A DNA stretch of 14,836 nucleotides from positions 1 through 14,836 of the forward strand of contig CALANC010000383.1 in NCBI GenBank assembly GCA_937925895.1. The letters run 5' to 3'. A program made the translations under genes and the position numbers. How positions within the stretch are numbered: position 1 is the stretch's first letter; each line of letters starts with the position of its first letter. This DNA comes from an uncultured Desulfobacterales bacterium (GTDB taxonomy: Bacteria; Desulfobacterota; Desulfobacteria; Desulfobacterales; UBA11574). Positions 1 through 6,058 of this stretch are shown one piece after another. The notes below the pieces were generated by a model. That model searched no databases. It was not told where the DNA came from and saw only the letters and a list, made by a program, of their open reading frames with translations.

Positions 1-588
1 GGAGCTGCCTCCAGAATCGCCGCCGGAGTCATTTCCGGAACCACTCCCGGAACCACTCCCGGAGCCACTTCCGGAGTCGCCGTCATAGCTGCCACTACCT
101 GAGCCGCCGCCGGAACCGCCGTCATAGCTGCCATCACCGGAGCCGCCGCCGGAACCTCCACCGGAACCGCCACTGGCACCATCACCAGATCCACCGCCGG
201 AACCGTCACCGGAGCCGTCACCCGAATCGCCGCCACCCGAATCGCCGCCACCCGAATCGCCGCCACCCGAATCGCCGCCGCCCGAATCGCCGCCACCCGA
301 ATCGCCGTCACCCGAATCGCCGCCACCCGAATCGCCACCGCCCGAATCGCCGCCACCCGAATCGCCGTCCAACAGAGCCAACGCATCGCCGGTTTTTTCG
401 TACGTATTTTCGAGTGACTGACCGAGCAAACCGATAGCAACAATCACGGAGAGAGCGATAAGTGCAATCATGATCGAGTACTCTATAGTTGTGGCGCCCG
501 AAGTGCTTCGGAGTAATCGAAATCTTGACTTATCCACATGCGAAGGTTCTAGATTCGATTTTTTGGCTCTAATTAATTTAAACATCAT
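1..588 (-). CDS. Flp-type pilin with long Gly/Ser/Asp repeat tail (partial, C-terminus outside window)
   Basis: Reading leftward from the ATG at 588, the frame stays open for 196 codons to base 1, so the C-terminus is missing. Residues 1-31 form a basic leader ending in Gly. Residues 32-56 match a Flp/Fap pilin core: G31 is followed by ATTIEY, which places Glu at +5 and Tyr at +6 of the mature protein as in TadV-processed Flp pilins, then a hydrophobic helix (about 38-56). Residues 57-75 are a short helical continuation. From residue 74 onward the protein is only Gly, Ser and Asp apart from two Tyr (155 and 168), one Ala and one Asn, starting with pentads of GGGDS type. Ordinary Flp pilins are about 50-80 residues and lack such a tail. 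GGAGGA lies 9 bases before the ATG at 588; a second ATG follows directly. Inferred role: subunit or tip/decorating member of a Tad pilus. No other tad gene is visible here. Confidence 0.85.
   Translation of the reverse strand, partial: MMFKLIRAKKSNLEPSHVDKSRFRLLRSTSGATTIEYSIMIALIALSVIVAIGLLGQSLENTYEKTGDALALLDGDSGGGDSGGGDSGGGDSGDGDSGGGDSGGGDSGGGDSGGGDSGGGDSGDGSGDGSGGGSGDGASGGSGGGSGGGSGDGSYDGGSGGGSGSGSYDGDSGSGSGSGSGSGSGNDSGGDSGGSS
223..369 (-). repeat. 15-bp tandem repeat encoding GGGDS pentads
   Basis: On the plus strand a CGAATC-GCCGCC-ACC unit recurs every 15 bp, with CGA starting at 223, 238, 253, 268, 283, 298, 313, 328, 343 and 358. A few substitutions turn a Gly codon into Asp (such as GTC at 307-309). 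It lies in frame inside the pilin gene and encodes about ten Gly-Gly-Gly-Asp-Ser pentads. Left of 223 the order decays into looser Gly/Ser/Asp codons with two copies of a Ser-Tyr-Asp punctuation. Unit length is a multiple of three, so copy-number change would alter tail length without shifting frame. Confidence 0.9.
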
Positions 589-980
589 GGGTGAGGTCCT
601 CCGGCAATTTATGCCATTTTAATTATTGGAATGAAATCCCTTTAACCAATTACCCTTAATGCAAATAATATGCCTTAAAAATGTATTATCAACAAATAAA
701 TTGATCCCATCGCTATTTTTATTGTATTGAGTTCTCTTTTTCTTTTTTTTATCTATCACCTCGCCATCTGTTATTAGAAATATTTTAAATAAACACAAGT
801 TGTTGTACCATTATACTCTGACAAAGAGAAACATTTGTCGAACCAAGAATTCTTACTGGACAATCGATTCATTTTTAGCAATATAACACAAATTCCACAA
901 TTATGTAGGAAAAAAATGTAATATTAAATGTGAAAAAATTGCCAAGTATGATAAAAATACGCCATATCTCACCGAATTTA
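589..980. other. AT-rich intergenic region
   Basis: This stretch of about 390 bp lies upstream of the pilin gene. It holds the pilin ribosome-binding site (GGAGGA just right of 588) and the sigma-54-like promoter. From about 680 to 980 it is strongly AT-rich with T- and A-runs; no convincing gene, RNA or terminator was seen. It could hold upstream activator sites for the sigma-54 promoter, but none could be picked out. Confidence 0.5.
660..675 (-). promoter_or_regulatory. Candidate sigma-54 (-24/-12) promoter for the pilin gene
   Basis: On the minus strand, AGGCATATTATTTGCA has the GG (complement of 673-674) and GC (complement of 661-662) dinucleotides separated by exactly 10 bases, and a TTTGCA -12 box, close to the TGGCACG-N4-TTGCA consensus. 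Predicted transcription start is near 650, giving a leader of about 60 nt to the ATG at 588. Pilin genes in this bacterial group are often RpoN-dependent, which supports the call. The match is by eye and no activator site was identified. Confidence 0.5.
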
Positions 981-1146
981 AGAGACCTTTGAAAAATGTT
1001 CAATTTTGTTCAAGGTCAAGGAAGACGAAAATTTTAACCACAGGCATACATTGAATATTCTGTGGATTGCGCTTAAGCGCTACTTCGTGCAAAATTTGAG
1101 CCTGGCGCCGAGATTGGCCGAAAGAGGGCGTTTTGCGAAGGTCTCT
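981..1146. repeat. Inverted-repeat intergenic element, copy 1
   Basis: The outer arms AGAGACCTTTGAAAAA (981-996) and, on the opposite strand, AGAGACCTTCGCAAAA (1131-1146) match at 14 of 16 positions. Inside are a 6-bp stem CCACAG (1038-1043)/CTGTGG (1060-1065) around GCATACATTGAATATT, a 12-bp perfect palindrome GCGCTTAAGCGC (1069-1080), and CAAGG and GGCGCCGAGAT blocks that resemble blocks in the element at 5910-6057. It begins 25 bp beyond the stop codon of the metzincin-SPOR gene. It encodes no plausible protein and has no T-run to make it a standard intrinsic terminator. It is best described as a non-coding REP/MITE-like dispersed repeat that may fold in RNA. Confidence 0.6.
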
Positions 1147-1170
1147 ATAATGTTGCAGAACCTCTGGATA

Positions 1171-4100
1171 TCATATTTTTTTATTTACAACGATAATCGC
1201 TTTGATCTTGTCCTTTTTTAACCGGTCGAGCATGTCTTCAACTTCAGTCTTGTTTTTAAAGGAACCTATTCTTACTTTGTAAAAGGAGACATTTTTTTGA
1301 GATTTTGTTATGAAAATATAGGCAGGATACCCTTTCTTTTTTAGCTGTTCTATCATGTCATCAGCAAATTTTCTTTCTTTAAAGGCAGCAACTTGAATTG
1401 TTAGACTTTTGTCTGACTTGGATTTTTCCTTTAAGATATCAGTATCTTTGGTGATATCACCCTTTTCCTGTTCGGTATCTGCCTCAGGTTCACTAAGTGT
1501 GTAAGTCGCTGTTGTAGTAGCGCTTGGGGTCCAGCCCTTTTTGTATGATTTGGCCTTTATTGATGTCGTTTCCGAAACGATGATAGCTGATGGAGCAACA
1601 GGTGATGTTTCAATAGGTTCTGTGTTGTCGGTCGTGTAGTGAATCGACACCCCTTCGTCCGGGGATTTAATGACAATCTCTATGGGGTCTGTGAAAGAAA
1701 AAGGAGCAGCGGGTGAAAATACCGGCGCAGCCAGTTTCGAGGAATAAATAATATCAATGGTGTCGCTGCTGAGCATGCCGTTTTGAGCCTCAGCAACGAT
1801 TGTTATTGTATTGATTCCCTGGTTTAAATGGACGTTGAAAGACCAGTTTTCTAAAGTACCTGTATTGATGTCTCCGGTACTGCAGGCAACCCGCTTGAGG
1901 CCGGATTCTCCCAGATCGACAGCTTCCCCTGAAATTACGATGGAAGATTGATTGGTTACAGCCTCCTTCACCGTTGCGGGTTCTTGGATTATGACCATCG
2001 GTTTTGTATCGTCATGGACCCGGTATGCATAAGCACCGGTCTCTTCACTGTACCCGCGAACGTCAATTGCTTTAACCTTATAGAAGACAGTTCCCATGCT
2101 TTGAGCCGGAATGGTGCCCTTGAATGTATCCCCGGTGCCGGACATAGGTTCCCAACTCCAGGTGACACCTGAATCTGTAGAATATATTAAATCTGCAGAT
2201 TGAATCCCTGAGGCGTCCGTAATATCTGCACTGATTGTGACCGGATCTTTTGATAATGGTTTGGGCACGGATGTGCGAGGTTGTTTAATTTTGGGTTTAT
2301 CATAGACGAAAAAATTCCCCGTATTCGCCAAATTACCGGAGTTTCCCGTTTTGTCGAAGGCATAAAAATCTATTGAGTGAAGCCCTTCAACAGCCCCGGA
2401 CGAGTGCCATGAATTCCCGAATATCCCGTCACCACTGTCTAAATCCCCGTGATTACCATCATCGTAAAGCGGGACCTTATCAATCGAATTGCCTTCAGGA
2501 GATCGAATAGTTGCTGTGATTCTTGAGGTGTCGACACCTGAATCGCCATCGTGAATGCGTATTGACAAATTGAATGTTGTCTCTTTCTGGTCGGCACCTG
2601 CATTAACAAAAGGCTCCGTTAGTGTTGGCGGTATGGAATCGGCAATATATTCAACAGTCATTGTCACTGACGATTGATTTTTAAGAACATCCTCTGCCTC
2701 AATATAAATGGTGTTCTTTTCGTTTGTTATCAGAACGCTTTGATCAAAGGACCCGTCTGGAGACAATCCCAATGCACCCGGTTTCTCTTGATTTACTTTA
2801 ACCGTCGCCGTACTGATTTTTTGAGATCCATAAATTTTTCCGGCAATTCTTATTGATTTGGTCGTAAAGGAAGAACCGTTTTGAGGAGTTGAAATCTCGA
2901 TTTTTGGCGAGTCGAAACCCAGATCATCAAACACGTATATCTGACCACCGGCCGCCAATTTGGAACCGTCCGGACTCCAACGAACATGGTTTGATGGGCT
3001 TGTATTGTAATATTCGATAGAATATGTATTTGTATTTAAGACAATCATGCCCTCGTCGTGACCTATGGCCAGCTGAGAAGCGTCATGATTATAATCCAAG
3101 GAATTCACATTTCCCAGGCCCGGTAAGTCAAACCCGCTTTTACTCCAGTTATTCGTATCAAAAGTATAAATAATGCCGCTGTCGGCGATGCCGGAGCCTA
3201 CGGAAAGTGTCGTTCCGTCGTGGCTCCACGCAAGGCATTTGAGTTTGCCTGTTGGTAATGATTCCACTTTAATTGTCTTTACGGATGAGGGGTCGCCGGT
3301 GTTCCAGATCCTCAGTTCTCCGTATCTGTCGACGGAAGCGAATTGAGAAGTGTCAACCGGGTTAAACCTTAATTCTTGAATCTCTGCGTTGTGACTGAAG
3401 GTCGTTTTAAGTTTTCCGGAAGAAGACCATCGGCGTATGGCATTGTCACTATGAATTGCATAAATGTCATCCTCCTGCCAACCGAAAGATTTTTCGGTTA
3501 TTTCTTCCATGCGCTCCCCAGCCGTATTCCATGATTTCTCGATATTTCCTTTGGCAACATTTAATATGGCAATTTTATTTTCAGCACCAGATATGCTCAT
3601 CGCCAATTTTTTTCCATCCGGCGAAAAGAAAAACGTGTGATAGTCACCCTTCAGGTTTTTTCCGCCCCAAACTTTTTTCCAATCAGATACACGGTGTATT
3701 GATACGCCGGCCCCTTTTCTTTGTCTAACCGCAAAGTATCCTCTTGAAGACCACTCACTTCTTTCAATAGGTTTTCCCAAATCTTTCCATGGCATAATCT
3801 GATAGCCCTGAAAGCCTCCCAATCGAAACGTACCGGTTCCTGAAACGCCTGTAGGGATATGGGTTGTCGTAATACTCACCGGTGTTGGTTCCGAAGTTTC
3901 TAAAGAAAAAATGCCGCTCACCTTGCCCTTGTTATCTAATTTTTGCGCAGGTTGTTTTGTCCAGACAATGTTGTCGGATGATTGTAAACTCCACTTAACG
4001 GCTTCTCCCGTCGCAGGGCGCTCGTCAGTTAAGTGTTTGATGTAGGAAGTTGCTTTATAAGAGTTATTGCCGAGCGGGTAAATCTTAAATGATAGGCGGA

Positions 4101-5796
4101 CAGCCGGAGAGTTACTGGATACAGTAGTTGAAGCCGCGGCTCCATAGGGTGGAATGGCGGCAATAATTACCTTGCCACTGGAAACAGGAGTAAAAGCAAT
4201 TTTTGCCTGACCTTCGGAGTCGGTAACCGCCTGCCCATTTGCAGGATTAAAAAAGCCGGGAAAGTTTGTCCGAAATAGAATAGTCTCTCCGCCCAAAGAA
4301 GTTCCCCTGTCATCTCTCAACCAGGCAGTAATTGTCGTTTTATTGTCTTTTCCAACCGAAACCGTCTTTGGATCGGCTTTGGTGACCAATTGGATGTTAG
4401 AAGGTCTGTTCACCAGAAAGGAGCCACTCAGTGTTTGCAACCATTTTCCTTCTTCATTTGAAGCTTTGAAAGCATAGTGGTGTGATCCGGGTTTGACGTC
4501 CTTTAAACTGAAGAAGGAGAAAGTATATACTGGATTTGGATCGGCAGCCGGCATAAGAAATTGGTGTACTTCTGAACCGTCAACGAAAAGACTGACTGAA
4601 GATTGTTGATCATTATCAAGTTCTGAGAAGGTCGCTTCAAAGGAGTAAGCATCATCAAATGATCCGGACGGTGATATTGCCCGACTGTTCGCCTGTATAT
4701 TCAGACGGTCTCGAATAAATTTAAAATCTTTTACGATGATATTCGGCGCATTTTCAGTTATCGTGATTATCTCTCCAAGAGACTGGTCGGTTTCTGGGTT
4801 GTGCCCTTTTTCGGTATAGGTTCCGGGTTGAACACGCCATAGTGAGTAGATCCCGTTACGATCTGTTTTAGCTGTAAGTTTTTCATTACCTGTAGTTACT
4901 ACAGCATCAATTATGGGTCCTCCATCAGCATCTTTTACCTTGCCATACAATATTTTTGTAGCCGGGAAAAATTTTTCACCGAGCCTCCCCTTGTCAAATG
5001 CCGTGAGATCACGAACGCCCAAACGATCGATATCATCCATGCCGCCAAGCATGATTTCACCATCTTCACCTTCCTGATAACAGAGCACCTGATCTTTGCA
5101 CATGATGGAGGCATTGTGTTTTTTGCATTCCGGAACCTTGTCGCACCCTTCGGAGTTTTCGTCAGGACGCCCGCAAAACCCGAGCGCATGACCAATTTCA
5201 TGGGCTGTTAATCTGATCACATCCGTTTTCGCTTCGACATAAGATACTTTGTCCGCATCCGTTTTGTAATACCAAGGTGCTGGTGTGCCTTGCGAATTTT
5301 TCAGGTTGAAAAATATCCTCGCCCGGTGATTGCTGTCAGCATTAGCAGCATCGAGAATTCCAGGATAGTTACAAATTGTGTTACAATCTTCAAATATGGT
5401 GATCCCATGCGATTCCGGAAAATAATCAGAAAATAGATGCAGATTGCCGTACCCGTTGATACAGATGGTCCCATCCTGTAAGGATACTTTTGGACCTTTA
5501 ATTGACCAACCTTCAAAAATTATGTCTGCATCTTCCTGGTTGTTTGCTAGGGTAAATACGATATTACCGTTCGTAGCCTTTTCCCATACCTTACATGCTG
5601 CCTCAATTGCTTCTTTTGTTCGGATAAATTGCGGATCTTCTCCGTTGCCCAACGGATTCTCTCCATAGTAAAATCTATCTGAAAAAAAATATTTAAAGGT
5701 TATGATGTCATCGGCAAAGGCGGATGTGAGGCTAAATAAGAGAAGTGCTACGCTGATAAGCAAGACATCGGCAATCTTTGAAATTCGTATTTTCAT
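1171..5796 (-). CDS. Secreted metzincin-like protease / Ig / WD40-like propeller / SPOR multidomain protein
   Basis: Product of about 1541 residues. Residues 1-28 are a Sec signal peptide ending AFA before Asp-Asp, which is why 5796 is chosen over the upstream ATG at 5919 that lies in a repeat arm; no clear Shine-Dalgarno precedes 5796. A zincin domain (about 30-275) carries HEIGHALGF with H199, E200 and H203, and a Met-turn-like SIM at 230-232, in a Cys-rich segment. The usual third ligand of HExxHxxGxxH is Gly209. Then come a carboxypeptidase-regulatory-like module (about 281-360), Ig/invasin-like modules (about 370-655), a WD40-like propeller (about 680-960, with FSPDGKKLA and WSPDGSKLA type strands), more Ig-like modules (to about 1350), a chitobiase/hexosaminidase C-terminal-like module (about 1355-1435), an acidic/Lys linker and a SPOR domain (about 1462-1537). 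SPOR domains bind denuded septal peptidoglycan. Inferred role: periplasmic or outer-envelope protein acting at division sites; substrate unknown. Protease activity is uncertain. Confidence 0.85.
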   Translation of the reverse strand: MKIRISKIADVLLISVALLLFSLTSAFADDIITFKYFFSDRFYYGENPLGNGEDPQFIRTKEAIEAACKVWEKATNGNIVFTLANNQEDADIIFEGWSIKGPKVSLQDGTICINGYGNLHLFSDYFPESHGITIFEDCNTICNYPGILDAANADSNHRARIFFNLKNSQGTPAPWYYKTDADKVSYVEAKTDVIRLTAHEIGHALGFCGRPDENSEGCDKVPECKKHNASIMCKDQVLCYQEGEDGEIMLGGMDDIDRLGVRDLTAFDKGRLGEKFFPATKILYGKVKDADGGPIIDAVVTTGNEKLTAKTDRNGIYSLWRVQPGTYTEKGHNPETDQSLGEIITITENAPNIIVKDFKFIRDRLNIQANSRAISPSGSFDDAYSFEATFSELDNDQQSSVSLFVDGSEVHQFLMPAADPNPVYTFSFFSLKDVKPGSHHYAFKASNEEGKWLQTLSGSFLVNRPSNIQLVTKADPKTVSVGKDNKTTITAWLRDDRGTSLGGETILFRTNFPGFFNPANGQAVTDSEGQAKIAFTPVSSGKVIIAAIPPYGAAASTTVSSNSPAVRLSFKIYPLGNNSYKATSYIKHLTDERPATGEAVKWSLQSSDNIVWTKQPAQKLDNKGKVSGIFSLETSEPTPVSITTTHIPTGVSGTGTFRLGGFQGYQIMPWKDLGKPIERSEWSSRGYFAVRQRKGAGVSIHRVSDWKKVWGGKNLKGDYHTFFFSPDGKKLAMSISGAENKIAILNVAKGNIEKSWNTAGERMEEITEKSFGWQEDDIYAIHSDNAIRRWSSSGKLKTTFSHNAEIQELRFNPVDTSQFASVDRYGELRIWNTGDPSSVKTIKVESLPTGKLKCLAWSHDGTTLSVGSGIADSGIIYTFDTNNWSKSGFDLPGLGNVNSLDYNHDASQLAIGHDEGMIVLNTNTYSIEYYNTSPSNHVRWSPDGSKLAAGGQIYVFDDLGFDSPKIEISTPQNGSSFTTKSIRIAGKIYGSQKISTATVKVNQEKPGALGLSPDGSFDQSVLITNEKNTIYIEAEDVLKNQSSVTMTVEYIADSIPPTLTEPFVNAGADQKETTFNLSIRIHDGDSGVDTSRITATIRSPEGNSIDKVPLYDDGNHGDLDSGDGIFGNSWHSSGAVEGLHSIDFYAFDKTGNSGNLANTGNFFVYDKPKIKQPRTSVPKPLSKDPVTISADITDASGIQSADLIYSTDSGVTWSWEPMSGTGDTFKGTIPAQSMGTVFYKVKAIDVRGYSEETGAYAYRVHDDTKPMVIIQEPATVKEAVTNQSSIVISGEAVDLGESGLKRVACSTGDINTGTLENWSFNVHLNQGINTITIVAEAQNGMLSSDTIDIIYSSKLAAPVFSPAAPFSFTDPIEIVIKSPDEGVSIHYTTDNTEPIETSPVAPSAIIVSETTSIKAKSYKKGWTPSATTTATYTLSEPEADTEQEKGDITKDTDILKEKSKSDKSLTIQVAAFKERKFADDMIEQLKKKGYPAYIFITKSQKNVSFYKVRIGSFKNKTEVEDMLDRLKKDKIKAIIVVNKKI

Positions 5797-5909
5797 GTTT
5801 GAACTTGAAGCACTGCGTCTATCTGCTAATAGCGTAAAGTAATGAAACAGTGGGACTGCAGATGTAGTAGTATTTTTGCTGTTGTGGTTAACACGATTAG
5901 GAAAATTAT

Positions 5910-6057
5910 TACAAGCCATCTCAAAAATGCAGATTACCTAAAAGAACAAGGCGCGAGCCGATGAAAAAGCGCAGCATACATGGGAGTATGTGAGCATTTT
6001 GAAGAGGCGCGCAACACCGTAATCAGAGCGTCAGATGTGTTTTTGAGATGGCTTGTA
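5910..6057. repeat. Inverted-repeat intergenic element, copy 2
   Basis: Perfect 18-bp terminal inverted repeats TACAAGCCATCTCAAAAA (5910-5927) and its complement at 6040-6057 bound a 148-bp element. Inside are a second inverted pair GATTAC/GTAATC (5932-5937, 6019-6024), GC-rich GGCGCG blocks, and a central hairpin CATAC-atggga-GTATG (5975-5990). It starts at the stop codon of the MerR-type gene and ends about 113 bp before the chosen start of the next gene in the same direction. The central CAAGG...GAAAA...AGCATACAT order resembles the element at 981-1146, so I regard them as diverged members of one family. It has no transposase and is MITE- or REP-like. Possible roles are mRNA 3'-end formation or differential expression within a transcript. 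Confidence 0.75.
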
Positions 6058-6058
6058 G

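Noticed and set aside
223..369. Regular repeats resembling a CRISPR array
   Set aside because: Units are 15 bp with no spacers, in frame and coding for Gly/Ser/Asp in the pilin gene; no cas genes.
1069..1080. Palindrome GCGCTTAAGCGC as a transcription terminator
   Set aside because: It has no loop and no following T-run on either strand; better treated as part of the repeat element.
1006..1221. Plus-strand frame of 71 codons
   Set aside because: It lies mostly inside the inverted-repeat element and overlaps the end of the SPOR gene; no protein-like features.
5910..6057. Insertion sequence
   Set aside because: Perfect terminal inverted repeats are present but only 148 bp with no transposase and no obvious target-site duplication; described as a MITE/REP-like repeat instead.
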